Shown piece after piece: positions 1 to 11,322 of a stretch of 64,000 nucleotides of DNA (position 1 is its first letter; each line of letters opens with the position of its first letter). This DNA comes from Takashimella koratensis. Its lineage: Eukaryota > Basidiomycota > Tremellomycetes > Trichosporonales > Tetragoniomycetaceae. Made by a program: the position numbers and the translations under genes. The notes beneath the pieces are model-generated. The model saw only the letters and a program-made list of their open reading frames with translations. It was not told the origin of the DNA and did no database searches. The stretch covers positions 518,201 to 582,200 of the forward strand of contig BCKT01000004.1 of assembly GCA_003116875.1 (NCBI GenBank), in the 5' to 3' direction.

Positions 1-2193
1 CCTACTTACGTCTGGTTTCATCTGGTGAGAGAAGTTGTCCACGAGTAAACGTAGTGTTCGGCCCAAACCACGCATGTGATCCACCGCGACTCGAGTGAAC
101 AAATCCAGTGCAGTCTCATTTGCGCCTGAGAAAAGTCAGTATCGGCGCCTTGTTCTCTATCCTTGCTCTATATGCCCTCTTCTATCTCGCCGACTACTTC
201 GCTTGCCCGCTTGCCCGCTTGCGCAAGAACTCACCTTCAAACCCAGCGAGACCTAATAGACTCGCTGTTGCTCTTTTCACACTCAACGCCGCCTCTGCTT
301 CTCCCACTTCTCCACCTTCTTTCCTCCTCTTATTAACCTCGACTTTTTCACTTCTCCGTTTCCTTTTCATCTCTACTCTCTCCGATTTCCTACTCTCGCG
401 CTCGTCGACCAGTGGTGGTGGGGCGACTAGCGTTCCGTCCGCTTCTAGGCGTTGCCAGTCTTGAACTTGGTTGACGAGTTTCCGTGCGTCGCCCATCTTG
501 TCAAAAGTTCGACATATGACGCGTTCAAGGGAAACAGGCTTGGACGCGACAAGGGGAGGTGGGGTAGTAGCTGAGCCCGAAGCAGCGGGATCGTGCCGTG
601 CGCTCCTGGACCCTCCTGTGCGCCGTTTCCGACGCGGACGTGTAGGAATGGTTGGGCCGGTGTGCATTTGAGGGACCGCAGGTAGGCCAGTGACGTAGGA
701 CTCGTCCTTGGAGGTAGATCCCCACCAGGCGCCCTCAAGCCGCGTCTCCTCGTCCTCGGCAGTGACCGAACCAGGGTACCAAGGCGGAGGGACGTTGCCG
801 TATAGGATCTCCTTTGCCTTGCCCTTGTCCGAGAATGAAGGGCCCGGCTCGTGTAGCGAGACAGGCAGATAGTGGGTCATGGAGAAGGGCGTCCGGATGA
901 GGGCGGTGGCCATCTCCAATGACGTGGTGAGCTTGGGCCGAAAGGGCGGCGGCTAATGAGGGAAAAAGTCAGTACTGCGTTCTATGACGAGGGAGGTAAA
1001 TGCGTAAAGGATGTGATCAAAGGTTCACTCACTATCGGTCCATTCGCTCGACGTAGTTCGCCGCTTGTGGAAGCAGTGCTCTGCCCCCTTTCATCGCGAC
1101 CACCAGCGGCGTCTGTATCCAGTGCATCAGTATAGGTTTCTTACTTTATTGGGAGAGAGAAGGCGCTGCTCACCCGGGGTCGCGAGCCCATTTGGGCCGC
1201 TGGGTTGAGACGTCTTGGTGAGCGACCTTCCTTCGCCGTCGCTCTCGCCCGCCGCGTCTTCTTCGTCCACCGGCACAGCAGCGTCGCCTCCCTGCGCCGC
1301 GACGAGCCCCGCCAGCCGCGAACCGCCGGGAGACGAGACGGATGTGGCGGATAACAAGGGGAGGAGAGGGTTGGCTACGCGCTCGTTTCGGTCCGCTAAG
1401 AATTCAAGGTGATGGTTGGCTTTCTGCTGCATGAACCGCGCGGCAGCTCGCAATGGGTGCGTCTGGGCAATAGATCAACGGATGCGATCGATACAGATCT
1501 AAAGAAGCCGAGTTGTACTCACTTCTTGCGTGTTGTAGGTCAAGCAGTTCTCCCATATCAAGTCGAGATCGGCAGCGAAATCAGCTTTGCTCTTGTATTT
1601 GTGGTTTCTGATATTCCGAAGCACGGTCGACAAGTCCATCGGCTTGGTGATAACTAGCGGCTAGTTAGCTATGGCGATGGACGAGTGACTCACTGAGGTG
1701 GTAGTCTGGTGCATCTCGCTTTGATACAGGCTTGAGGAACGCCGCGGCTTCCGGCTGTCGTCGGGTCAGTGTATGGACTGGAACTCGCGTGAGGAAAGAG
1801 GGAGGGAGATGACGTACCGAGCTCCGGAGCTCGTTGACGATCTTCTCCAAGCTCTCGTAGAATGCATCGCTCGACTTTGTCTGCGACTACTCGAGGGTGG
1901 TCCGGGGGTACGCAGTGATGCAGAGTGTATGTTGTTGGAGTTGAGTTGTGACAGAGGAAGCAGAGGTAGTAAGTAGGGTCAGCCAAAATGAACGGGTTTT
2001 TTGTGGATCGCGATTTTGCCAACAGGCCAAAATAAACCGCAAAACGCGGCGACGGCGGGCAAGACTCGGGAGCAAGTGGGAGAGGAACTCGGCGACCCAC
2101 CTTGCCAGCCTGGACGTCGACGAGGAGTTGCTGAAACTCTGGATCTGAGAGGTTGGGCGCCTCGGGGATCCCCTCGAGGTAGTTGAGGAGGTA
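1..2193 (-). CDS. SPT7: SPT7-like SAGA subunit with bromodomain and histone fold (partial at both ends)
   Basis: Several minus-strand exons join in frame. The exon starting at 2193 encodes YLLNYLEGIPEAPNLSDPEF. The next exons (about 1880-1800, 1755-1690 and 1656-1525) encode a bromodomain: FYESLEKIVNELRSS, AFLKPVSKRDAPDYHL, PMDLSTVLRNIRN, then DLDLIWENCLTYN. HPLRAAARFMQQKANHHLEF follows. After a long linker, a last exon near 126-10 reads ALDLFTRVAVDHMRGLGRTL, the histone-fold region typical of Spt7, and ends at a GTAAGT donor at the window edge. Spt7 is the structural bromodomain subunit of the nuclear SAGA histone-acetylation coactivator. The bromodomain plus downstream histone fold favours Spt7 over Gcn5. 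The remaining C-terminus is outside the window. The N-terminal exon was not identified: upstream DNA holds poly-G and an N, so the start is open. Confidence 0.85.
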
Positions 2194-2246
2194 CTGTGAG
2201 AGTGGATGCGTCAGTGGATGCATACATATCGCCGTCTAAAGACACA

Positions 2247-2305
2247 GGGGGGGGGGGGGGGGCGGGGGGGTATTTTCTTGTTTGGGGGGGGGGGGGGGGT
2301 TTTTN
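2247..2305. repeat. Poly-G tracts with an ambiguous base
   Basis: Two long G runs (from 2247 and from about 2284) are followed by a T run and an N at 2305. They lie just upstream of the first recognised SPT7 exon. This looks like a low-quality or collapsed homopolymer stretch, so nearby exon and intron structure may be wrong. Confidence 0.8.
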
Positions 2306-2699
2306 CCACCCGAGTCAGAGGATGATGGAGGTCGATAGAGGCGGCTTTATGCAGAGGTGTGCGGTACCATTGGGTAGCTTGGGGCTATGTCGAGGTCGGG
2401 GTGGGGACGGGGCGGGTGGATGGAGAGCGGTATGGGCGGAATAGCGGGGGGGGAGGGGACGAGGTCGGGTGAGTCCGAGGGCTGGAGGAGGGTGGATGAA
2501 CGGTGGGACGGGGAGTAACAACGGGTTAGGTAGAACGGAGCACGGAGTTGTGGCGATACTCCGTTTCCACCGGGGTCACCGCAGGTCACTGCGTTTGTTG
2601 ATGCTTGAATCGGGTCCTTGCTTTTGTCCTCAACTCACAACTCGCAACTCTCTACTTACTTTTATCCTACATCATCACCTACGCTCGAGACCCACAGCA
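2306..2699. promoter_or_regulatory. Divergent SPT7/TFC1 upstream region
   Basis: About 400 bp separate the TFC1 start from the SPT7 5' part. On the minus strand it is C-rich and open without a convincing ATG-led exon, so the first SPT7 exon or leader may lie here. No clear TATA box was seen. Confidence 0.4.
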
Positions 2700-5600
2700 T
2701 GGACGAGCCCATTGCGGGCCCTAGCGAAGCCCTTGAGCGCCCTCGGTCCCCCTCCTCTTCACTCTCCTCTGCGCCGGCCACGCACGTCCCCCCGCCTACG
2801 GCACGATGGCGACCCATCCCTCGCCATCTCTACACTTCCATCGAGTACCCTGGTCCCGTCACCTCACCGGACTCGATCCTCAACGTCATCTCGCAGACCG
2901 ACATTGACGAGTGCCTGAACACCCCACCGGCCAAGGCCTCGATGCCCACCCTCGAAGTGAGGTACGGAGGGAGAGAGAATCGACCGCAGGCGATCCCGGT
3001 CAGAGGGCATAGAATTCCAAGTCAGAAGGTTTTGGTGAAGATAAAGAAGCGGAGGAAGAGGGTGAATGATGCAGATACAGCAGGAGGAGAGGTAGGAGGC
3101 GTGTTTACGACAGAGATGGTGGGTGCGGTGACACATACCGTCAGGTTTAGATGTGAGTAAGAGCTGGATACGACTGCTTGGTGGTGTTGGTTGGTCGGTC
3201 GCTTGATGGGTGATGAGGACCGTGGACTGATGGACGACTCAGCTATGGCAGACTACCAATACACGCCTAGCCAAGAGAGTGGGATCGCCGACATTGTCCG
3301 TGCCATTCGTGACCTCGACTGTAAGTAGAGTCTAGCCTCTTCTCTCCAAGCCATCTTTCATCTCTCTGGCCAAGGTACTGATGATATCCAACCCATCACT
3401 GCGATCAATGGAAACAGACGACACGATCCTCGACTACGAGTTCCCCCCGCTTCACGAGACGACGTTTGAGCCAACGACTCCAGATGCAGACGGACGGACG
3501 GGGTTCAGGTCTTTGATGGATCTACAGCCTTCGCCCATGTTTCACCCAAGGAACATTCCACATTTCTGGAAGTGAGTCTAGGCCCTGCTCTCCTATCTGC
3601 TCTCAATCCAGTTTCATCTCCTCTCTCACTTATTCCTTCATTCCTTCTCTGTATCTACACCCGCTTCACACCTTCTCCGACTTCTTCTCCCCCTGTGACG
3701 TCGTGCATCGCTGACCAACTGGGTCAGCTTCAAACGGCCTCCAAACATTGCCGAGGAAGAATACGAAGACGACGAGACTGGAGCGATCAAGCGACGTCTC
3801 TACTCCACTGCTCGAGTCAAGGGCTCGTCTGTGCAGAAGATCGGAGCCAAGGGGCTGGAGGCTATCCCGAATGGGCCAGCAAAGGATGTCAAGGCTAAGA
3901 AGGATAAGTTGGATCAGCGGATCTTGAGGAAGTTGGAGAAGGTAAGTCCCCTCAGATTGGAGAATGTGTGTGTATGTGTGTGTGTGTGAGGAAGAGAGGA
4001 AGGGGTAGAAGCGGTGAAAGAGGCAAGTAAGCTGACGATCGTTGTAGTTGTTTGAACAGAGACCGGTTTGGACGAGAACTAGTGTACTCGCGCAGCTATC
4101 AGATGAGGACCGTCGAGTAGTGGTTGGGTGAGTGTCGGGAGGGGGGGGGGGGGGGGCAGATCAACGAGGTCAACGAAAGCATTTTGCTCAACAAGCTTGT
4201 GGAAAAGTGCCTGAAGAGGGGGGGATCGTCACTAACCTAGCGGCAGGACGAAAAATTACCTACCCGCTGTTGGATATACATTCGCAGTGGGTCCATTCGC
4301 CAAGACTCTTATTCGATTCGGATACGATCCTCGCTCTTCCCCCGATTCACACATGTGAGTGACTTCTACCCCACTCGCTCTTTGCTTGACCCACCGCGTT
4401 CCCGCTTTCCCACCGGACTAGTCCCCACTGCTCCTACTGCCCCCCCCCCCCCCCCTCCTACACACACACACACACACACACTTGCGTGGTAATTCTTCTG
4501 ACAATAGTGACAGATACCAGCGAATCTACGTCTACATCCAGGTGAACCGAGGCGGGAAGAACATGTACCTCAACGAAGATGAGGAAGAGGGGGAGGAAGC
4601 GCAGAACGAGTATGCGCCCGGTTGGTGGGAGGCTAAACAGGAGGCACTTTTCGCTGAGGGTTTGAGAGGGCCTGTGGATGTGACGTGAGTTGGGTAATGC
4701 TTGCCGTGGCTGTGGCTGTGGCGGCGGCGGCGGCGGTGTTGAAAAGATGAAGAAGAGAGGGGAACGAAGATGGTCTGAGAGGAGACGGTGCAGGGATTCT
4801 AGATCTCCTCAGGAGAAACGCGCTGACTTGAGATAGCCGGGGTCACATATTCGACGGTCGAGAATTGCACCGAGATCAGCCAGATTACCAACTGTGCGAC
4901 GTGACAGACGAGCAAATTGCTCAGTATATCAACGACAAAGGCAGCCTTTTGACCGAGTGGGATGTGAGTGACCGTGTGGGATCTTCCTCTCAGTCCGGGT
5001 GGGGTTTGCGTTGCTAATCCATTCATTCCGTCCCACCTTGGACGCAGCTCAAAACAGGCTGGTATAAACCCGCATCTCTCGACCTTATTCGAAGTATGAT
5101 CAAGACCAAGTTCTTCTACGTTCGAAAGAATGGGAAACCTGCACCGGATAGTTTGTGTAAAGAATTGATCAAGGTGTATAATAAGTTGGTTGCGGAGGAG
5201 ACTGGGTTCCGAGGTCGAGCGACGGTTGGGTCTGGCGGGGTTGGCGAGGGTGGGGCTGAAGTGGTAGGCAGGGAGGGGTCAAGTCGACCTGAGGCGGCGG
5301 GAGGATCGGAACCTGGAGATGAAGGACAAGATGGAGAGGGTCAAGGGCAAGAGGATGAAGATGAAGATGAAGATGATGAAGAAGAGGAAGAGGAAATGGG
5401 TGAAGCGGAACTAGTAGCGTCTAGGTTTGTGACAAGTAAGAAGACGAAACCGAAACGGTACCCGAAACCACTAGCGGCGAGGGCGTCGACCGCTGCGTCG
5501 GTGTCGAAGTCGGGAGTGGTAGCGGACAATACGAGCGAGGTGAGTGAGAGTCAGAATTGGAGGTATCCAGATCATGGAAGCACGGTGGGTTTAGCTGACG

Positions 5601-5822
5601 ATTTTGGGGTACTAGGTGGGCGGAGGAAGTCGGGCGCGTGGAGTGGGGAAGAAGGGGAAGGAGAAGGGGGAGGGGGAGAGGAAGGGGAGAGGAAAGGGGA
5701 AGGGGAAGAATCGAGAGGTTGACGTTGACAAGGACAAGAACAGGGACAAGGACAAGGACAAGGACAAGGACAAGGAACAAGAGGATGACGATGAGGAAGT
5801 GGACGAAGAGGACGAAGAGTAG
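2700..5822 (+). CDS. TFC1: Transcription factor IIIC subunit (Tfc1/Sfc1/GTF3C5 family)
   Basis: The gene starts with MDEPIAGPSEALERPRSP and carries many introns. The N-terminal part has the family pattern: YPGPVTSPDSILNVI, LEVRYG, KVLVKIKKRRKR, then MADYQYTPSQ after a splice. Further exons give DYEFPPLHET, RPVWTRTSVLAQL, and the hallmark GYTFAVGPFAKTLIRFGYDPR at about 4270-4350, then YQRIYVYIQVN. This subunit binds the A-box region of tRNA genes as part of TFIIIC for RNA polymerase III initiation. The C-terminus is strongly acidic and lysine-rich (KDKDKD, then EEVDEEDEE) and ends at TAG 5820-5822. An intron near 4129-4160 contains a poly-G run, and its exact acceptor is unsure. A 40-nt intron near 4205-4245 restores LVEKTKNYLPAVGYTF. 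The family is firm; some junctions are not. Confidence 0.85.
4440..4481. repeat. Poly-C followed by (CA)n microsatellite
   Basis: About 16 C residues are followed by about 11 CA units inside a TFC1 intron, just upstream of the exon beginning near YQRIYVY. Confidence 0.9.
5727..5776 (+). repeat. GGACAA hexamer repeat in the TFC1 C-terminus
   Basis: Imperfect tandem copies of GGACAA/GACAAG encode alternating Asp-Lys residues immediately before the acidic end of TFC1. Confidence 0.85.
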
Positions 5823-6985
5823 GTACAAGGTATAGGATACGACCTAGTAGGTCGAATCAAAGAGAAAGGAAAAAAAGAAAGGACGATACTTGGAGTCGAC
5901 GATCTGGAATCGAGGGTTTGAGTAACTTTAACGACCTCTATGTATGTGTATGATGATTGATAGATTTGGATTGGGTATCTCAAATCGTTCAAAGTATGCG
6001 GGGTCTGGAAGCGGCTTAGAGTCGAGTATCTGTGTAGAGTATGTGATAAGAATCCGTTTCGGTACGACTTTCAGTGTCAGTTTCAATGTCAGTAACCTCC
6101 AGTCCTCGTCGTAGTCCACGCCTCCGTCCACGTCCCAGTGCGTTTCAAATCTGCATTTTCCACAAGCCATGAGATGACAGAAGAGAGAGATAAGAATAGA
6201 TCGTTACGAAGACAAAGTGTCAAAGAAAAGGAAAGAAAAGAAAAGAAAAGGAAAGAAAAGAAAGAAAGAGCGCACAGCACCAGCTGTTTTATCAACAAGA
6301 AAACAAGTTGATTAAAAGCAAATTTGAAACGATGAAGAGATGGGATAGAAAAATGGAAATGAAATGGTATCAATCAAACATAACGAAATCGAGACAGACG
6401 ACTGGGTATTGAGGAAAACTTTTGAGAGAAAGGTGGTATATTTGGCCATATCGATTGACGGGCCTCGGGCCTCGGGCCGTGATGGATTGTAAGATGAGAT
6501 GAAATGAGAGATGAGAGGAGATATATGGGGGCGGGTTAAGGGGAAAGATGAGGAGAGGGGTAAGGGGAAGGATGAAAAAGAGGCGAGCTAGAATAGGTCG
6601 AGAGGAATCAAGTTACGTAGGTCCAAAGCGTTCTTGGTGAAAAGTGTCCTTGAGTAGAGGTCGATGTGGGTGGTAGGGGTTGGAGAGGGATAAGGGGCGA
6701 GGGTGAAGAGGTCCTTGTCTGATGTGATTGAGAAAAAGCGTTCGAGGTTGATGGTTTACGTTGACGAGGTGGTTCACAGGTTTTCGTTATTTCTGTCCTC
6801 CGAGTCCCAACTCGAGCGCCATTGGGTGCCGCCGGGGCGGAGGGATCCAGTCCGTCCAATTCTTCTACACCGCATCTCTTTCTGCTTCCTCCAAGATCCA
6901 CGTCTCACGCCACTCCAAATCCATCCCCCTACGCCGAAACACAGACTTGATCGCCTACTCTCGCTCGCTGCGCTCATTCGCGCGC
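5823..6985. other. Convergent 3' intergenic region with purine tract
   Basis: This lies between the 3' ends of TFC1 and the GH128 gene. It contains a nearly pure A/G tract of GAAAAGAAAG type around 6220-6270 and further purine-rich DNA to about 6590. Open frames here are low-complexity on both strands; I see no supported gene. Confidence 0.6.
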
Positions 6986-8823
6986 TTACGAAGAGTAGAT
7001 GTACCAAGTCCCGAGGGAAGTGATCGATCCGTCCGGGTTCATGAGAGCGTTGTCTTGGTTGACGCCCTGCATGTTCTCCATGATTCCGAAAGGCGCATAA
7101 CGAGTGACGTAGTCTTGGCTATCGAACCAAGCGGCCATTTGCTCGTGCAGGGCCCAAACTTGATCAGTCGAGCATTGAGCGCCACCGTTGTAGTTTTCAC
7201 AGGCGTACTGGTAGAGGTAAAGGGATTAGTACAATTAACTTTTCGTCTCGTTTCATTGAGAGAAAGAATGAGAGACAGGTTGAGAGAGACGATACTCACT
7301 TCAGTGACCCAGATATCAAGACCGGTCTGCTGGTTAAAGTTCTGGACGTAGCTCTGGAAGCCCGAGACGTCGACATCGTACCAGTGGATTGGGACGAAGC
7401 TGCGGAAAGACATGGTCAGCAAGTGTTCTCGTCGCGTCGTTGGGAGCTGGCCCTACTCACGCCATGGAGCAGTCGGCGGCCGAGTTGCCAGCGCCAGTGC
7501 ACGCGGACGAAAAGTCCTGGATCCACTGCAGTCCGCTCGGGGCCGAGGTGGTAGGCGCACCACCGAGGCTGATCCCCTTGCTCTTGACGGGCAAGTAGTC
7601 GTTCATCCAGTACGAGACCGAGTCGGACGCTGCCATGTTACTCTGGGACGCCTCGTTGGGCTCGTTGAAGAAGAAGGCGTTCTTCACTGTGCTGGGCCAA
7701 GACCCTTGGGCGCTCCACCAGTCCGAAACCTGACCGGGACCCCAGAGCATCGGGACAAACTCGAGACCGAGAGCGTCACCGTAGCCGACGTTGTCAGGCG
7801 ACCAGGTGTAGTACCACGAAGCCTTGGAACCGACCCAGTTACCAATGTAGTTGTCTTGCCCCGGTCCGGCCCAGTTGCCGTTAGGCCAGCCGAGACCAAA
7901 CTTGCTACCGGTGTTGACCCAGCCGCCTGACGCGGAGCCCGAGTAGGACGACGACGAGGATGCGGAGGACGAGGCAGCGGGGTAAGAGGTCGACGATGAG
8001 GTAGCGGCCGCAAAGGCGTTGTCGTTGTTCGCCGCGTAGTTGGTGGTGGTCGTCTGAGTCCAGGCGCTGCTAGACGCCGGAGTCCATGCGGGGCTGCTCG
8101 TCGAGGTCTGCGCCCAGGTGGAAGAAGAAGTGGTAGAGGAAGAGGACGAGGCGCCACGGACACGGCAAGTGGTGCCGTCGGTGCGCTTGATGATACGACC
8201 ACTGCCTTCACGGCGGCGCTCCTGTGCACCGATCGCCTTGGCGAGCTGACGTGCGGCGCGCGCATGGTTGATCTCGGCAGCGTCGGTGCGGCCGTGCAAG
8301 GCGTGGTTGTGCTCGCGGTGGTGGCGGCGGTGGTGGTTCATCCCGTTGCCATGGGCGGCAGAGACCTGCGGAGGTTAGATGGTGTTTCAGGTGGCAGGGG
8401 GTTATTGTTGGGTGATGAGGGATTTCAAAGGACTGGGAGGTGGGGTCCGAGCGGGTGAGAAGGGTGCGATGGGATTGCTGATGAGAACGGGGTAGTGAGG
8501 CGGGCAGTGGAGCGGTGGCAGTGTGAGATGGTGATGGTGACATCGATGATACCGTGAGACAACAGTGAAGCTGCTCCATTGATGCCGATGAAGGGGATGA
8601 TAGCCCGCTCTCTTTTCACACCGCCCCGACGAGGATTATGGCAACCCCTTTCGCTTCCCTTTGACCCTTTGATATTGGATTGCGAGACGGGGGATTGGAG
8701 ACGGCAGGTAGACAACGGTGGTGAGGTAGAGATGAAGATGGGGAGCAGACTCACCGGGACGCTCTCAAAGACGAGCCCGAGGACGGCGAGGACCGGGAGG
8801 AGGGTGACGAGTTTGGCGAACAT
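6986..8823 (-). CDS. Secreted GH128-type beta-glucanase (Asl1-like glycosyl hydrolase catalytic core)
   Basis: The protein begins MFAKLVTLLPVLAVLGLVF, a signal peptide, and one intron splits it before VSAAHGNGMNHH. A His/Arg-rich propeptide-like stretch ends near RIIKR, a possible Kex2 site. A Ser/Thr/Ala-rich linker follows (about 120 residues). The catalytic core starts near KFGLGWPNG and includes SWYYTWSP, LEFVPMLWGP, FFNEPNEASQSNM and GLDIWVTEV. The Glu in NEPN and the Glu in WVTE are the expected acid/base and nucleophile of this TIM-barrel family. The end reads SLGTWYIYSS with TAA at 6986-6988. Introns at about 7456-7405 and 7297-7205 resume frame. The family acts on beta-1,3-glucan, so a cell-wall remodelling role is likely, but substrate is inferred. 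Confidence 0.87.
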
Positions 8824-9481
8824 GGTTCGTAGGTCGATTTCGTTGATTAGAGACAGTAGAGATGGACGAGTCCTTTTGGGTCGAGTTTATCGTTCTTCGC
8901 TCTGCGGGGTCGTTGCGAGGGTGCGGGGAACGTGAGGCGAGGTGGGGTGGGAGTAGCGAGGTTGGGTGGATGCGGTGCTGTTGTTGCGAGGTTGGGTCGA
9001 GGAGGTTGCGAGGGAGAGCGAGGCAAGTAACGAATGACTAGTTGTTTGGGTTTGTGGTTGAGTTTGTCGTAGTGGTCTGGACCGGGGGGAGAGTTTGTCG
9101 ATTGTTCAAGGATGGACGTGGCTCGATACCTGCTCGTGGCGCGTCGGGTGGATTTGGGCTGGGTCGATATATCGTAGTCGACTGGGGAGTTGTGGTGGGA
9201 TTGGGTTTGGGTTTGGTGATGAAGAGAGAAGAGAAGAGAGTAAGAAGTCAAGATGTGGTGTGGGTGGGTGGTAGTGAGGAGGGAGAAGGGAGGGAGGGGC
9301 AACGGGGCAACGTGTGCTGTGCTGTGCTGTGCTGTGTGAGGGTGGGTGGGTGATGGCAACGAGGAGAACAAGAAAGACCAAGAAAAAGGACAAGCACGAG
9401 CCAAACGAGGGAGGGGCTAGGGTGGGGTGGGGTCTGATTGCAATGAACGTAAGAGAGAGGATGGCTGCGGAGGTAGGCTGG

Positions 9482-9513
<32 letters not shown>

Positions 9514-10489
9514 AGGGAGGGAGGGAGTGGGAGCGAGGCAAGGGAAGGGGGAGGGGAAGGGGCCGAGGGGGATGGGACTGGCGGTGGGTAGTGGGTGGTG
9601 GGTGGTGGCCTGTGCAGCCAAGGGNGGNAGTGCGGTCAGTGTGTGTTGTGTTACCGCAGCGTATAATTATGAGCCATGCCACGGGGGCCAGGAATAGAAA
9701 GGAAGGAGGGAGAGCAAGGCAAGGAGAAAAGAGAGGCAGTATGCATCAACCCATGGGATGGGACGGGGAAACATGCACCAGGGCAGGGGGTTGGTGTTTT
9801 GTTTGTTTATTCCCGTCCGATGGTCCACTCAAGCGCCGATTGGACACACCAGAGGGGACCAGAGGGGACCAGAGGGGAAGACCTAGGGCCAAGGGAATAG
9901 CGCCGAGGTGATTGTTTGGCTTGTTTGGGCTTTTGTTTACCCCGTGAACCGTTTCAAAGTCGACTGCCCGCGTATCCGTATCCGGGGCTCTGGGTTTGGG
10001 AGGTTGACGCCCCTGCCCTTGTCCCTCGCCCCTCCCGTTGCATTACGCTCGAGCCTGGCTGGGGTCGATAGGTTGGGGGTAGCCATTGAGCACGGGCCAT
10101 GACGCGGGTGAACGGGGACGAGTACTGTAGCAAACGAGGCAACGATCAACACGCGCACACCCACCCGCCCCACGCCCACCTTCCCTCTCAGGGTCTCGTT
10201 TCAGTGAATTGGATGCAAGGACCTTAAGAGCCAGGAGCCACTTTTGAAACGCGACGGGGACAAGGGAGAACCCTCGGGACATCCCGGAAACGCCGACACT
10301 CCCCATTGTGGCGATTCCGTGTCTCACTCACCCCCACCTCGACCTAGACCTCCACCCTTCATGTCCACCACGACCCAGTCCATCCTCACTCCCAGTCCCA
10401 GTCTCACTGTATGCATTCACTCGTCTCTACAACCGACTCACCTCTTAGAAAACATCCCTATCTCTGCCTCTGCCTCCGACACTCCCCGC
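8824..10489. other. Divergent intergenic region, repeat-rich
   Basis: No gene is supported. It holds the upstream regions of the GH128 gene and the phosphopantetheinyl transferase. Simple repeats include a GTGCT pentamer run near 9312-9336 and three copies of ACCAGAGGGG near 9848-9885. Frames here are proline- or glycine-rich shadows. Confidence 0.6.
9486..9513. repeat. 28-nt poly-G run
   Basis: An uninterrupted run of 28 G is followed by GGGA repeats. Two N bases occur nearby at 9625 and 9628, so the true length is uncertain. Confidence 0.85.
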
Positions 10490-11322
10490 ATGATCCTCGG
10501 AATCGGTATCGACATCCTCTCCGTCGCTCGACTGGAAGGCGTAATCGCGCGCCGTGGGGCCCGAGCTTTGGCCAAGAGGATATGTTGTCCCCGAGAGCTG
10601 AGCGAGTTTACCCAGCTAGACCACAGCCAGAACAAGGCTGGAAGCAAGAGCAGTGACGGGGACAAGATCGAGATCGACCCGAGACAGTTGGGTTTGAAGC
10701 AGGCTTCGTTTCTGAGTAAACGGTGAGTTTATACTCCCGAGCTTGTCTCGGCCCATCATCTCGATCATGTCGATCTTGTCGATCTTGGTACCCTTCTCCT
10801 TCTCCCAGTATCCTCCTGTCCCTTCCTCGATGTACTCGCCTTTTCTCTTTCACCTCCCGTCCCCGTCCGAGACCCGAGCCTCACTAACACCTCACCTCTT
10901 CCCCCTGTCTCCCACGTCATTTCCCTCTTCCCATCACTCTGTCCCGCCTTAGTTGGGCACTCAAGGAAGCCACCTACAAGTCGCTCTCTCCCTACCTCCT
11001 TCTGACCTGGAAACGCATCGACGTCTCCACCCTCCCTACCGGCCAACCCGTCGTCTCGCTAGTCCGTGACACGACCAATATGCAAGCCCGGACTCGTACC
11101 GGAACCGAAGACGTTCCCGGTTCGGGTTTGTCGTCAGCTTCGGACTCGGACTCGGATCAATTGGTGCCTACTGCCACAGGGATAGACCCAACAAGGATCC
11201 ACCTCCTTCCTAGTCTCTCACATGACGCCGGCGTAGTGGTGGCTGTCGTCATTGCCCAGCTCGGCGTGGGACATCGACCGACCTCGCCCTCTTCGCCCTC
11301 TTCGCCCTCTTCGCCTACCTGA
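10490..11322 (+). CDS. PPT2: AcpS-type 4'-phosphopantetheinyl transferase (mitochondrial Ppt2-like)
   Basis: The N-terminus MILGIGIDILSVARLE is the classic AcpS start, with the metal-binding Asp in GIDI. One intron (10723-10952) splits the second motif; joining restores FLSKRWALKEATYKSL, with the WxxKEA catalytic/metal-binding Glu and Lys. The C-terminal strand motif reads LSHDAGVVVAVVIAQ. The enzyme transfers phosphopantetheine from CoA to acyl carrier protein; a small stand-alone fungal AcpS usually serves the mitochondrial ACP. The start at 10490 is preferred because the family begins exactly here; an in-frame upstream extension has no family support. A Ser/Asp/Thr insert (about GTEDVPGSGLSSASDSDSDQ) and a tail made of SPS repeats are lineage-specific. 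Confidence 0.92.
11281..11318 (+). repeat. 9-bp tandem repeat coding an SPS tail
   Basis: About four copies of a CCTCTTCGC-type unit encode the repeated Ser-Pro-Ser at the C-terminus of the phosphopantetheinyl transferase, just before its stop. Confidence 0.85.

Noticed and set aside
5421..5992. Long minus-strand Ser/Leu/Val-rich frames opposite the TFC1 C-terminus
   Set aside because: They are mirror images of the acidic/Lys repeats and GA-rich DNA of TFC1; no family similarity and no splice structure.
7412..8458. Plus-strand frames opposite the GH128 gene
   Set aside because: Arg/Val/Gly-rich shadows of a well supported signal-peptide and TIM-barrel gene on the minus strand.
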